Positions 39,976-50,040 of a stretch of 64,000 bases of DNA are shown piece by piece. The stretch's first letter is position 1. Every line of letters begins with the position of its first letter. The translations under genes were made by a program, and so were the position numbers. The DNA is taken from positions 1,798,001 to 1,862,000 of the forward strand of contig OZ242297.1 of the NCBI GenBank assembly GCA_965207755.1. The letters are read 5' to 3'. Below the pieces are notes generated by a model. The model searched no databases. It saw only the letters and a list, made by a program, of their open reading frames with translations, and was not told where the DNA came from. The stretch is from Aldehydirespirator sp028819505. Its GTDB lineage: Bacteria; Actinomycetota; Acidimicrobiia; Acidimicrobiales; Aldehydirespiratoraceae.

Positions 39976-40947
39976 CTACCGGTCGTTGCGACTGAGGGCA
40001 GCATAGACGCTGTGGGGTGAGTCCCAGTGGTGGAGTCTGCGGGGCATGGTGTTGAGGTTGTCTTCGATGATTGCGAGCTTGACTGGGCCGATGTTGAGGT
40101 CGGTGCTCTTGGGCAGCCAGCGTCGCAGCAGGCCGTTGGTCTGCTCGTTGGTGGGCCGCTGCCAGGGGCTGTGGGGGTCACAGAAGTAGACCTCGATCCT
40201 GAGGGCGGCCTCGATGTCTGGCCAGCGGGCCATCTCGCGGCCCTGGGCCCAGGTGAGGGTCTTGACCAGGTGCTTGGGCTGGCGGGCCAGCGCCGCGGTG
40301 ACCGCGGCGGCGATGCGGCGGGCGTCGTAGCCGTCGGGCAGGCCGACGGTGAGGGTCTGGCGGCTGGTGCGCTCAGTGAGGGTGGCCACCGCTGAGCGGT
40401 TGGCTCGCCCGATGATCAAGTCGCGCTCCCAGTGGCCGGCCTCGCGGCGGCCCTCGACGGCGGCGGGGCGTTCGGCTATCGCCTTGAAATCGCCCAGCGG
40501 GCTGGGCTTTTGTGGCTGTCGGCCTCGCGGCTTGCGTCTCCGGCAGCGGCGCGGCAGCAGCCTCCAGGAGCCCTCCGGAAGGCCCCGTGAGCCGGTTGTG
40601 TCATAGCAGGCGGCGTAGATCGTCTCCGCGCACAGCCTGAACCCACGGGCGCGCAAGTCCGCGCACACCGCCTGCGGCGACCAGCGCACCGCCAGGCCCT
40701 CGCGCACCGCCGCGGCCAACTCGGCGTCGGCGGCCAGCTTGGGGATCTTCGGCCGCGCCGCGCGGGCGTCCGCGGCCGCCTGGGCCGCACGGGCGTCATA
40801 GCCGCCGCCACCGCTGTCGCGGTCGAGCTCGCGGTACACCGTCGAGCGGTGCCTGCCGAGATGCCTCGCCACATCATCGACGCTCGAACCCGCCGCGGGC
40901 ATCGCCTCGATCCGGGCGCGCTCGTCGGAGCTGAGCCGCTGTGCCAT
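39976..40947 (-). mobile_element. IS30-family transposase (intact gene)
   Basis: A protein of 323 aa from ATG 40947, with GGAGGTTCTCAGT upstream. N-terminal helix-turn-helix: LSSDERARIEAM, VDDVARHLGRHRSTVYREL. The DDE core is visible in GHWERDLIIG (first D) and NEQTNGLLRRWLPK (last E); the middle Asp lies in the central segment. Classic IS30 order and size. GC is high, unlike the island genes beside it. I could not identify matching terminal inverted repeats by eye, so the exact element ends are undefined. Confidence 0.88.
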
Positions 40948-40955
40948 ACTGAGAA

Positions 40956-41025
40956 CCTCCACCGGTTCGGATGCTGACTGGACAACCGGCCATCATGGCC
41001 GATATGTCGCATCCACCGGTGGAGG
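40956..41025. repeat. Interrupted inverted repeat between IS30 and hsdM
   Basis: CCTCCACCGGT-TC-GGATGC (40956-40974) is mirrored by GCATCC-ACCGGTGGAGG (41009-41025). The left arm contains the ribosome-binding site of the transposase; the right arm is 29 nt from the hsdM start. It may be an operator or the edge of the IS. Confidence 0.55.
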
Positions 41026-41053
41026 GCGCCCAGGTTCCGTCTAACCTCCGGGT

Positions 41054-43438
41054 GTGCTGACGCTTCCGCAGCTTGAGCGGCATCTGTTCGCTGCAGCGGA
41101 CATCTTGCGGGGCAAGATGGACGCCTCGGAGTTCAAGGAGTACATCTTTGGCGCACTGTTCCTGAAGCGGGCCAGCGACGTGTTCGACGAGGAACGCCAA
41201 CGGATGCAGGAGCGCCAGCTCACTCAAGGTCGCTCGCAGGCCGAGGCCGAACTGCGAGCCGAAGATCCGGACTCCTACTTGACGGGCTTCTTCGTGCCGA
41301 AGCGAGCGCGCTGGTCCTACCTACGGGATGAACTTCACCATCAGGTAGGCAACGGGCTCAACAAGGCATTGGCCGCGCTCGAGGAGAGCAACGTTGCGCT
41401 TGAAGGGGTCCTGCAGCACATCGACTTCACCCGGCGCGTGGGCAACACATCGGTCACTGACCGCAAGTGGCGGAATCTGATCATGCACTTCTCGAAGTAC
41501 CGGCTACGCAACTCCGACTTCGAGTTCCCCGACCTGCTGGGAGCGGCCTACGAATACCTGATTCGGGATTTCGCGGACTCCGCGGGCAAGAAGGGCGGCG
41601 AGTTTTACACCCCCCGCCCAGTGGTGCAGCTCATGGTGCGCCTAGTCGACCCCCAACCAGGCATGAGGATCTATGACCCTTGCTCAGGCTCAGGTGGCAT
41701 GTTGATCTATGCCCGCAACCATGTGGCCGACAACGGTGGCGACCCCGACGACCTAGTGCTGGCTGGCCAGGAGAACAATGGCACCACATGGTCGATCTCG
41801 AAGATGAACATGCTGCTACATGGCATCCGCGACGCCGACCTGAGAAACAACGACACCCTCACGAATCCCGAACATGTCAGCGGTGGCGAGCTAGTGCGCT
41901 TCGACAGGGTGATCACCAACCCGCCGTTCAGCCAGAACTACGACAAAGCGGCTCTCACCCACACTGAGCGCTTCCGCTACGGATACACGCCCGAGGGCGG
42001 CAAGAAGGCTGACTTGATGTTCCTGCAGCACATGCTGACCGTGCTCAAGCCCGATGGCATCGTCGCCACGGTCATGCCCCACGGCGTGCTGTTCCGCGGC
42101 GGTGCGGAGGGCGACATCCGTCAACGGATCATCGAGGACGACCTGCTCGACACCGTCATCGGACTCGGACCGAACCTGTTCTACGGCACCGGCATCCCCG
42201 CCGCCATCCTGATCCTGAGAGCCAAGGGCTCTAAGCCGCCCGAGCGTCAGGGCAAGGTGCTGTTCATCAACGCCGACTGCGACTACCGAGAGGGTCGGGC
42301 TCAGAACTATCTGCGCCCTCGCGATGAAGAGAAGATCACCGCCGCCTACCGCAGTTTCGCTGACGTGGACGGATTCACCAAGGTGGTCACCGTCGAGGAG
42401 CTTGCGAACAACGACTTCAATTGCAACATCCGCCGGTACGCCGACAACTCCCTGCCGCCCGAGCCTCACGACGTTCGAGCCCACCTCCACGGTGGAGTGC
42501 CCATGTCCGAGATTTGCGACGCCAAAGAGCTGCTAGACCGGGCCGGACTCGATGGCACCCTCCTGTTCGCCGACCGTGGCGATGGCTACGCCGACTGGTG
42601 TCACAACATCGCGTCGCCACGTGGGCGAGAATCGGCTCATACCGCCATTGGCTATGCAGTTTCTCAGCGAGCCGCGGCTAGCCCATGGCCTCGATGGTGG
42701 GCCGACACGGTGGAGCCCCTGCTGCACTCCGTTCCCAAGCGCGGCAGTCTCGTCGGTCTACGCCACCAACTTGTCGAGGACTTCGCGGCCCGAATGGCGG
42801 TGATCGGCATGGATCATTTCGAGGCTGCTGGCATGGCTGCCACTTGGTGGGAGGAGAGCCTTCACGACCTTCAGACGGCGACTAGTCGTGGCTGGCGGGC
42901 AGTTATTGAGGCCTGGCTCACCACCGCCGAAGCAAGTCAAGACGACAAGAATGCTCCCGACTTGGCCGACCAAGCCGCCATCAGGTTGCTCGCCGGGCCG
43001 CAGCTAGTTTCTCGTGCCGAGTTAGCGGCTGCTATAGCGGGTCTCGACACTGAGATCAAGGCCGCCGAAGCCGCGCGGGACGAAGATGATGAGCCCGACG
43101 GGAATGGCCCGAGCCCAGCCGAGATCAAGAAGATGAGATTGGAACGCTCTAAGGCCAAGAAGACCCTCAGGACAATCGACGCCTCTCTCCTCTCCACGGC
43201 ACGCTACACCTTCGATGCCATGTCGCCAGCCGAGAGCCTCGCAAAGGCTATTGGCGTGCTCCGGGGCCGTTTCGAAATGCTCACTGCCCATCAACTCGCC
43301 GCGATCGAACAGAGCGCCGTCGCTTGGTACGACAACCTCGTCAAGAAATACGGCGCGACGCTCTCTGATCTGGAGCTAGAGCGACAGCATGCAGTCAGAC
43401 GTCTAGATGAGCAGCTTCGGAGGCTCGGGTATGACTGA
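41054..43438 (+). CDS. hsdM: Type I restriction-modification system, methyltransferase subunit
   Basis: A protein of 794 aa, longer than usual (500-550). N-terminal HsdM helical domain MDASEFKEYIFGALFLKRASD; SAM site GEFYTPRPVVQLMVRL...IYDPCSGSGGML; catalytic NPPF in VITNPPFSQNYDK, for N6-adenine methylation. The extra C-terminal 270 residues (from about 520) contain long Glu/Lys/Arg helices and end RRLDEQLRRLGYD; such extensions are seen in a subset of HsdM. GTG start 41054. hsdS overlaps the 3' end by 8 nt. Confidence 0.94.
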   Translation: MLTLPQLERHLFAAADILRGKMDASEFKEYIFGALFLKRASDVFDEERQRMQERQLTQGRSQAEAELRAEDPDSYLTGFFVPKRARWSYLRDELHHQVGNGLNKALAALEESNVALEGVLQHIDFTRRVGNTSVTDRKWRNLIMHFSKYRLRNSDFEFPDLLGAAYEYLIRDFADSAGKKGGEFYTPRPVVQLMVRLVDPQPGMRIYDPCSGSGGMLIYARNHVADNGGDPDDLVLAGQENNGTTWSISKMNMLLHGIRDADLRNNDTLTNPEHVSGGELVRFDRVITNPPFSQNYDKAALTHTERFRYGYTPEGGKKADLMFLQHMLTVLKPDGIVATVMPHGVLFRGGAEGDIRQRIIEDDLLDTVIGLGPNLFYGTGIPAAILILRAKGSKPPERQGKVLFINADCDYREGRAQNYLRPRDEEKITAAYRSFADVDGFTKVVTVEELANNDFNCNIRRYADNSLPPEPHDVRAHLHGGVPMSEICDAKELLDRAGLDGTLLFADRGDGYADWCHNIASPRGRESAHTAIGYAVSQRAAASPWPRWWADTVEPLLHSVPKRGSLVGLRHQLVEDFAARMAVIGMDHFEAAGMAATWWEESLHDLQTATSRGWRAVIEAWLTTAEASQDDKNAPDLADQAAIRLLAGPQLVSRAELAAAIAGLDTEIKAAEAARDEDDEPDGNGPSPAEIKKMRLERSKAKKTLRTIDASLLSTARYTFDAMSPAESLAKAIGVLRGRFEMLTAHQLAAIEQSAVAWYDNLVKKYGATLSDLELERQHAVRRLDEQLRRLGYD

Positions 43439-44633
43439 CTGGCTATACCAGCAATTGGGAGAGCTGTTTGAGATTCAACTAGGCAAGATGCTAAGCGCAG
43501 CCTCCAAATTCGGCACCCAGTATCCGTATCTCGCAAATCGTAATGTTCAGTGGGGAAGGATCGTCATAGACGACCTCGGAACGATGAACTTCAGCGAGGC
43601 ACAACGCGAACGCTACCGTCTAGCGCCTGGGGACCTGCTTGTATGCGAGGGTGGAGAGGTCGGAAGAGCAGCTATGTGGTCTGGTGAGCTTGACGAATGC
43701 TACTTTCAGAACGCAATTCATCGACTTCGCCCCAGGCTCGCGGTGAGCGCCCTATTCATGCGCCACTACTTCGAGTTCGCTGCCACGCAGGGGTCGCTTC
43801 GTGCACTAACTGGACAAACGAGCATTGGTCACTTGCCCAGAGCGAGACTAGTGCGCTGGATGGTGCCGGTACCTTCATTGAAGGAGCAGCAGGAGATCGC
43901 CGAGGCCCTCGACACAGTCGATGAGACTATCCGTACCGCTGAACGCAGTATTGCGAAGCTTTGCGCGTTGATGCAGGGCCTAATAGCGGAGGCCGTGGAA
44001 TGCGCTCTTCGAACTGGCCGACCACTCAGCCTCGGTGAGATCGCAGATGATAGCCCAGCTTCGCTAATCCAGACGGGTCCGTTTGGTAGTCAACTGCAAG
44101 CGAACGAATACATCGACGATGGAGTCCCGGTATTCATGCCGACCGATATTCGAGGTAGCCATCTTGATGTAGACGGGGCAGCGAAGATCTCCAAAGACAA
44201 AGCTGCGCAGCTAGGACGCCATCAGCTTCAGGTCGGTGACCTACTTCTGTCGAGAAGAGGCGATCTTTCTCGATGTGCAGTCGTCACGCCGCTCTCTTCA
44301 AGCGGTATCTGCGGAACAGGATGCTTGCTCATAAGGGTTCGTGCCGAGGATCTTCCCCCCGATTGGTTGGCGATGGCCTATCGACATGAATTTGTGCAGA
44401 GACAGGTTCTGGCACAAGCCGTCGGAAGCACGATGCCAAACCTCAGTGCCTCTCTAGTTCGGTCCCTTGAAGTTCCACGCTTGACACGATCTTCCCGCCA
44501 TCTCATGCCATCGATCCAAGCGGCTGCTCGTCAGATCGAGACTGATCGGACGCTTCTGCGGAAGCTGCATGCGTTGCGCGCCGGTCTTGCATCCGACCTT
44601 CTTTCTGGTCGGGTCAGGACGGTGGCGGCATGA
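43431..44633 (+). CDS. hsdS: Type I restriction-modification system, specificity subunit
   Basis: A protein of 400 aa from ATG 43431, with GGAGG 7 nt upstream; start chosen on that basis. Two target-recognition domains are visible, each followed by a conserved helix: WMVPVPSLKEQQEIAEALDTVDE (end of the first) and RLTRSSRHLMPSIQAAARQIETD (end of the second). LAPGDLLVCEGGEVGR and LQVGDLLLSRRGDLSR mark the repeats. Codon usage is more AT-rich than hsdM and hsdR, as is usual for exchanged specificity genes. It sets the recognition sequence, which cannot be read off by eye. Confidence 0.93.
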   Translation: MTDWLYQQLGELFEIQLGKMLSAASKFGTQYPYLANRNVQWGRIVIDDLGTMNFSEAQRERYRLAPGDLLVCEGGEVGRAAMWSGELDECYFQNAIHRLRPRLAVSALFMRHYFEFAATQGSLRALTGQTSIGHLPRARLVRWMVPVPSLKEQQEIAEALDTVDETIRTAERSIAKLCALMQGLIAEAVECALRTGRPLSLGEIADDSPASLIQTGPFGSQLQANEYIDDGVPVFMPTDIRGSHLDVDGAAKISKDKAAQLGRHQLQVGDLLLSRRGDLSRCAVVTPLSSSGICGTGCLLIRVRAEDLPPDWLAMAYRHEFVQRQVLAQAVGSTMPNLSASLVRSLEVPRLTRSSRHLMPSIQAAARQIETDRTLLRKLHALRAGLASDLLSGRVRTVAA

Positions 44634-47600
44634 CTATTGGCCCCGAGTGGGAGCGGGTCGAGCGGCCACTACTTGAACAGCTGTTCTCCTTCGGATGGGA
44701 GACGCTGATCTGGGCTGAACGACTGTCCGACGACATCGACTTCCGGTCGTCGGACCGGGACGTGCTCCTGGAGCGGCGGCTCCGCGCGGCATTGCTGAAG
44801 ATCAATCGTGGCCCCGATGACGAGCCGTGGCTCGACGAGGCTCGCGTCGGCTTAGCTATAGCGGAGCTGAGATCGCTGCCAGCGGGAGTGAAGCTGCTGG
44901 AGGCCAACCGGATCTCGACCGAGTTGTTGCTCGGCGGCGTGCCCGTCCCTGGGTTTGAGGGGTGGGACGGTGGCCGCGACCAGACCATCAACTACATCGA
45001 CTGGGACAACTGGGAGGTCAACGACTTCCTGGCTGTCTCGCAGTTCACCGTCGCCACGCCTGGGCAGGCACCGAACATCCGACCTGACGTGACGTTGTTC
45101 GTCAACGGGATCCCGCTGGTCGTGATCGAAGCGAAGCCGCCAGGCCATGAGAGCGCGATCGTTGACGCCGTCGATCAGCTTCGCCGTTACGCCAATCAAC
45201 GTGGGAGCGAGGCTCCAGAGGGCGCTGAGCAACTCTTCTGGACGAGCCAGTTCACAGTGGCCACCACCGGCGTGCGGGCTGAGGCAGCGACGTTCTCGGC
45301 ACTGCCGGAGCACTACATGGCGTGGAAGGATCCGCATCCAGCCACCGTGGCGGATGTAGCTGCGTCACTGGGCAAGGCACCAGCGTCGGTCACGGAGCAG
45401 GAGTTGCTGGTGGCGGGGATGCTGGCTCCGGAGCGGATTCTTGACATCGTTCGTCACTTCACGCTGTTCGTGGAGGCTGGCTCGGGCCGCACGGCCAAGG
45501 TCGTTGGCCGCTATCAGCAGTACAGGGGCGTTCACAAGGCCCTGCGCCGGCTGATCGAGGGCGACACGCGGCCAGCGGATGGCCATGTAGATCGTCGAGG
45601 CGGCATCGTCTGGCACACCCAGGGTTCGGGCAAGAGTCTGACCATGGTGTTCCTCATTCGAGCCATGCGCAGCCACCCGGACCTGCGCCGGTTCAAGATC
45701 GTCCTAGTGACCGACCGCACCGAACTTGAGCGTCAACTGCGCGACACCGCAGCATTGACGGGTGAGACCGTCAAGGTCGCCCGAAGCGCGGCCGAGGTGC
45801 GGAACCTTCTATGCCAGGACGGCCCCGGCTTGGTGATGGCCATGATCCAGAAGTACCGCGACACGGGAAGCGGCGACGGTGAGGGCTTGGGCGCAGACGA
45901 GCGATTCGACACGATCAACGAGTCCGGCGACATCTTGGTGCTAGTCGATGAGGCCCACCGCTCTCAGGCCTCGACTCTTCACGCCAACCTGATGAACGCA
46001 CTGCCCAACGCAGCCCGGATCGGGTTCACCGGCACTCCGATCATCATGGGGCGCCGCAAGAAGACGCTGGAGATCTTCGGGGGCTACCTCGACCGCTACA
46101 CGTTGCGCCAGTCCGAGGCCGACCGCTCGACGGTGCCGATCTTCTACGAGGGCCGCATCACGGATGCCGCCGTGAAGGGCGCCTCCAGGATGGATGAGCT
46201 GTTTATGCGGTGGTTCGACGGCCTCACCGACGACCAGCGCAAGACACTCCAGCAGCGCTACGCAACGGCCGCCCAGGTCCTAGAGGCCCCCGAACTAATC
46301 GAGGCCAAGGCGCGGGACATGTTGCGCCACTACATCGCCACGGTGATGCCCGACGGCTTCAAGGGCATGATCGTCGCCACCAGCCGCGAGGCGTGCCTGC
46401 GCTACCACAAGGCCCTCATCAACGCCCGGGATGAGCTAGTCGCCGAGCTAGAGCAGAACGCGGAATCACTCAACGGCACCAGCGAGTCCTTCGACACGGA
46501 CGAGTCGTTCATGCGTGTAGCAGCGACTCGAATCGACCTGATACGCGCGCTGGACTTCGCGCCAGTCATCTCCGGGGATCACAACGACCCGCTGCACTAC
46601 GGGCCATGGACCGACAAGCAAGCCCAACAGGCCCGCATCGACCGCTTCAAACTCCCCCTTGGGCCCTCCGGCGACGATCAGCACAGCCCGCTCGCCCTAC
46701 TGATTGTCAAGTCGATGCTGCTCACCGGGTTCGACGTGCCCCAAGCCCAAGCCATCTACCTCGACCGGATGATCCAGGAGGCCGAACTGCTACAGGCCGT
46801 CGCCCGGGTCAACCGCACCGCGCCCAAGAAGGACTACGGGCTGGTGGTCGACTACTACGGCGTGTCCGCCCAACTCACCCAGGCCCTCGCCGCATACACC
46901 AGCGACGACGGCCAGATCGATCCCGACGTAGACGGCGCACTCCGCCCGCTCACCGCCGAGATCGACAAGTTGGAGCCTCAGCGCGAGCGGGTCCGCCAGG
47001 TCTTCCAGCAGCAAGGCGTCGAGCCAGCCGCCAGCGAGGACAGCATCGACGCCTGCGTGCAGCTGCTCGCCGACGAGAAGCTCCGAGCCGAGTTCGACGT
47101 GGCCCTGCGGCTATTCCTCGACACCTTCGACACGGTGCTGCCCAGACCCCAGGCCCTGCCCTTCGTCGATGACGTGACCCTCTTCGGCGAGATACAGATC
47201 CGAGCCCGCCGCCGCTATCGAGACACCCCCGACGGCGACTTCGATCCACACAAGTACAAGGAGAAGGTCCGCACCCTGCTCGACCGCCACATCACAGCCC
47301 TCGACCTCAGCCGCAAGATCGAGCCCGTGCGCATCACCGCCTCACATTTTGCCGACCACATCGGCGAGACCGCATCACCGAGGGCCAAAGCGTCGGAAAT
47401 GGAGCACGCCATGCGCTTCCACATCCGTGAGCACCTCGACGAGGACCCCGTCTACTACAAGAAGCTCTCCAAGCGAATCGATGAGATCCTTGAGAAGCTC
47501 AAGGATCGCTGGGAGCAGATCGCCATCGAGTTCCAAGAGCTCATCGATGAGGTCAACGCCGGCCGCACTGACGAGGACCAGACCGGACTCGACCCATCCA

Positions 47601-47878
47601 CCGAGCTGCCATTCCACAACGTGATGGCCGAGAGGGCCGCTAGCTCGGCCCCGGATGCGGCTGACGGGCTGATCGGCCTGACCACCGGTCTGGTAGCCAA
47701 GATCCGTCGGATCATTGGCGTAGTCGGCTTCTGGGACAACCCCACCAAGCAGGACGATCTCCGCAAGACCATCAAGCAGACACTCGATGCCAGCGACCTC
47801 TTCCCCTACGACAGCCTCGACGAACTGGCCGTGGAGCTAGTAGCCCTAGCCAAAGCCAACCAGCACCGCCTCAAATGA
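44630..47878 (+). CDS. hsdR: Type I restriction-modification system, restriction subunit
   Basis: ATP-dependent translocase-nuclease of 1082 aa. The N-terminal PD-(D/E)xK nuclease core is seen as RPDVTLFVNGIPLVVIEAK. Helicase motifs: TQGSGKSLTM (Walker A), LVDEAHRSQ (DEAH-like), GFTGTP, and the second RecA domain with LLTGFDVPQAQAIYLDR followed by QAVARVNR. The C-terminal helical region is complete. ATG 44630 overlaps the hsdS stop (ATGA). Confidence 0.95.
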   Translation: MTIGPEWERVERPLLEQLFSFGWETLIWAERLSDDIDFRSSDRDVLLERRLRAALLKINRGPDDEPWLDEARVGLAIAELRSLPAGVKLLEANRISTELLLGGVPVPGFEGWDGGRDQTINYIDWDNWEVNDFLAVSQFTVATPGQAPNIRPDVTLFVNGIPLVVIEAKPPGHESAIVDAVDQLRRYANQRGSEAPEGAEQLFWTSQFTVATTGVRAEAATFSALPEHYMAWKDPHPATVADVAASLGKAPASVTEQELLVAGMLAPERILDIVRHFTLFVEAGSGRTAKVVGRYQQYRGVHKALRRLIEGDTRPADGHVDRRGGIVWHTQGSGKSLTMVFLIRAMRSHPDLRRFKIVLVTDRTELERQLRDTAALTGETVKVARSAAEVRNLLCQDGPGLVMAMIQKYRDTGSGDGEGLGADERFDTINESGDILVLVDEAHRSQASTLHANLMNALPNAARIGFTGTPIIMGRRKKTLEIFGGYLDRYTLRQSEADRSTVPIFYEGRITDAAVKGASRMDELFMRWFDGLTDDQRKTLQQRYATAAQVLEAPELIEAKARDMLRHYIATVMPDGFKGMIVATSREACLRYHKALINARDELVAELEQNAESLNGTSESFDTDESFMRVAATRIDLIRALDFAPVISGDHNDPLHYGPWTDKQAQQARIDRFKLPLGPSGDDQHSPLALLIVKSMLLTGFDVPQAQAIYLDRMIQEAELLQAVARVNRTAPKKDYGLVVDYYGVSAQLTQALAAYTSDDGQIDPDVDGALRPLTAEIDKLEPQRERVRQVFQQQGVEPAASEDSIDACVQLLADEKLRAEFDVALRLFLDTFDTVLPRPQALPFVDDVTLFGEIQIRARRRYRDTPDGDFDPHKYKEKVRTLLDRHITALDLSRKIEPVRITASHFADHIGETASPRAKASEMEHAMRFHIREHLDEDPVYYKKLSKRIDEILEKLKDRWEQIAIEFQELIDEVNAGRTDEDQTGLDPSTELPFHNVMAERAASSAPDAADGLIGLTTGLVAKIRRIIGVVGFWDNPTKQDDLRKTIKQTLDASDLFPYDSLDELAVELVALAKANQHRLK

Positions 47879-48687
47879 CTGTCGTTGCCGAGCACGCTTC
47901 TCCCCCGCTGCACGACCTGGACACCCTCGTGTACGGCGACCTAGTGCTGCAGGTGGCGCCAGCCGGCAATCGCAAGACCATCGAGATAGTCGTGGAGCGC
48001 GACGCCTCCTTGGTTCTCAAGGCTCCGCCCACAGCCACCGTCTCGCGAGCGGAGCAGTTTGTCGCATCCAAACGAGAGTGGATCTACCGCAAGCTCGCCG
48101 ACAAGGACGCTCTCACCGGCCCGCCAATTGTCAAGCAGTTCGTAGAGGGCGAAGGCTTCTCCTACCTGGGCCGCAACTACCGCCTCACCCTGACCAACGA
48201 CACGGAGGATGACGGCGTCCGACTAGATCGCGGCCGCTTCCACCTCCCGACAACGCAAGTCGACGATGGCGCCGCCCTGATGCGCCGCTGGTACACACAA
48301 TTGGGAGGCCAATGGCTCCGGGAGCGCATCCGCCCCTGGGCCGCCCGCCTCGGCGACGGAGCAGTCGAAGTCGATGTGCGTGATCTCGGATACCGCTGGG
48401 GTTCGGCCCGCCCAACGAGCGGTCCACAACGCATCAACGTTCACTGGGCGGCAGCCCAACTTCCTCCAAGCCTCATCGACTACATCCTGATACACGAGTT
48501 GGCCCACCTCCGCGAGACCAACCACACCTCCACCTTCTGGTCCATAGTCGCCCGCCTCATGCCCGCGTATGAGCAACACAGAGCAAACCTAGCCACTGTC
48601 GGCAAGACAATCTGGCTCGGAACGGACGCCTTGGCGCGGCTACAGTTGTCCCCCACACCGCAGGTGGCCGACACGGCCATAGATTAA
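47875..48687 (+). CDS. YgjP-like zinc metallopeptidase (DUF45) coupled to the type I system
   Basis: A protein of 270 aa. Zinc motif HELAHLRETNHTSTFW (HExxH with a third ligand further on), as in YgjP/SprT-like peptidases; the N-terminal half carries VLKAPPTATVSRAEQFV typical of the family. It starts within the hsdR stop (ATGA), so it is a regular member of the operon. Genes of this family often follow hsdR in bacteria; the role is unknown, and processing of a restriction subunit is a possibility. Confidence 0.88.
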   Translation: MTVVAEHASPPLHDLDTLVYGDLVLQVAPAGNRKTIEIVVERDASLVLKAPPTATVSRAEQFVASKREWIYRKLADKDALTGPPIVKQFVEGEGFSYLGRNYRLTLTNDTEDDGVRLDRGRFHLPTTQVDDGAALMRRWYTQLGGQWLRERIRPWAARLGDGAVEVDVRDLGYRWGSARPTSGPQRINVHWAAAQLPPSLIDYILIHELAHLRETNHTSTFWSIVARLMPAYEQHRANLATVGKTIWLGTDALARLQLSPTPQVADTAID

Positions 48688-48709
48688 TCGGACGCACCGC
48701 TACTGACTT

Positions 48710-49885
48710 ATGGACCTCGCAATCGCACTCACTCAGTTCGACCGAACCATGGCCAATCTCGAACTCTTGCAAGGGCTCTGGGAGCGATACGAAGAGCGCA
48801 TTCCGACGTCTCCTGCATTCGGTCTCGATACTCCCGAAATAGATCAGATACGCAGAGAGTTTGCTGATATCGCTGCATCCTTACCCGCAATTGACGGTGA
48901 ACGCCTAGACATTGAGCTATCACCGCTGGACGAAATCTCTCAGATGATCCGTGACTATCTCTTTATTGGAGAACAGCTAGAAGGGTACAGAGCCTCTCAG
49001 GAAGAAGCGTATGCCCCAAAGAGACAGCTGGACGACTACCAGCACGAGGTAATCAAGAGACGTCGGATCCTAGTTCGCAATCATGTAGAGGAGGTAGTCG
49101 ACACGATAGATGAGTTGCTAGGATCAACGGTTGAGACCAGTGAAGGCCGCGCTTTTCCCGACGGTGAGGACGGGTGGGACCACTTGAGAGAGTTGATCGG
49201 CGAACTCGATAGACTCAAGGGTCCCGAGGTTCTGGCTGGTACTCGCATACGCGATCTACGCCGACATCTGCGATTTGCAGAGCCTCATGATCTAGACGAC
49301 ATCATAAGGGAGGATTGGCCTAGTGTCAGATCAGCCCTTATCGATGTGAGCTCTGAGGGCGAACCCTTGCCTGTAGAAGTTGCGGATTTAGGTGACCTGG
49401 TTCGTTCCAAGCCGACGGGATCAGTGACCAGTCGTTTAGCCTGGGAACAGATTGATGACGCAGGCTTTGAACGCCTGATCTTTGATCTATTGCGGTCCGC
49501 TGGCTCTTATGAGAATGTCGAGTGGCTGATGAAGCCCAACGCACCTGATAGAGGACGGGATATCTCAGCAGACCGGATAAGTGCAGATGATCTGAGCGTT
49601 ACGAGAAGACTCCATGTTCTCGTTCAGTGCAGACATTGGCAGTCGCGTTCGATAGGTATCTCAGAGATACAGACGCTGCTGGCTGAGGTAGGACTGTGGT
49701 CCAAGAACTTCGCCGTGGTCGTCATCGTCACGTCAGGCAGGTTCACACAGGATGCTGTTGAGTGGAGAGAAAGTCGGGAGATTAGGGGAGAATACCCGGC
49801 GGTCGAGTTCTGGCCAGACTCACACCTTGAGCACCTTCTAGCATCCCGACCGGCGCTCCGTTCACAATATTCTGGAGACTCGTGA
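48710..49885 (+). CDS. Mrr-like restriction endonuclease with long helical N-terminus
   Basis: A protein of 391 aa. Residues about 1-240 are mostly helical with no recognisable domain. Residues about 255-385 are the Mrr_cat type: DDAGFERLIFDLLRSAG, then the nuclease core KPNAPDRGRDISADR...LHVLVQCRHWQ (D...Q-x-K-like, with R-H in place of the usual catalytic K), followed by EIQTLLAEVGLW and VIVTSGRFTQDAVEW. GC is near 50 percent, far below its neighbours, so this gene was acquired separately. It begins 22 nt after the metallopeptidase. Whether it cuts modified DNA is unknown. Confidence 0.8.
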   Translation: MDLAIALTQFDRTMANLELLQGLWERYEERIPTSPAFGLDTPEIDQIRREFADIAASLPAIDGERLDIELSPLDEISQMIRDYLFIGEQLEGYRASQEEAYAPKRQLDDYQHEVIKRRRILVRNHVEEVVDTIDELLGSTVETSEGRAFPDGEDGWDHLRELIGELDRLKGPEVLAGTRIRDLRRHLRFAEPHDLDDIIREDWPSVRSALIDVSSEGEPLPVEVADLGDLVRSKPTGSVTSRLAWEQIDDAGFERLIFDLLRSAGSYENVEWLMKPNAPDRGRDISADRISADDLSVTRRLHVLVQCRHWQSRSIGISEIQTLLAEVGLWSKNFAVVVIVTSGRFTQDAVEWRESREIRGEYPAVEFWPDSHLEHLLASRPALRSQYSGDS

Positions 49886-50040
49886 ATCTTCCCTTAGCGT
49901 GGCTAGCAACTCAGCGTTTGCGATGCCCCGCGCCGTTGCCGACCCAGCCTCAACTTGTCGATGCCACACCCAACTCCTTCGTTCGCAGTTCTGCATGGCA
50001 TGCCTCGCGGAAGGACGGACCAGCCGGTGACGGGTAAAGA

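Noticed and set aside
40956..41025. Inverted repeat as the terminal repeat of IS30
   Set aside because: Both arms lie on the same side of the element and no mate is seen at the other end near 39960.
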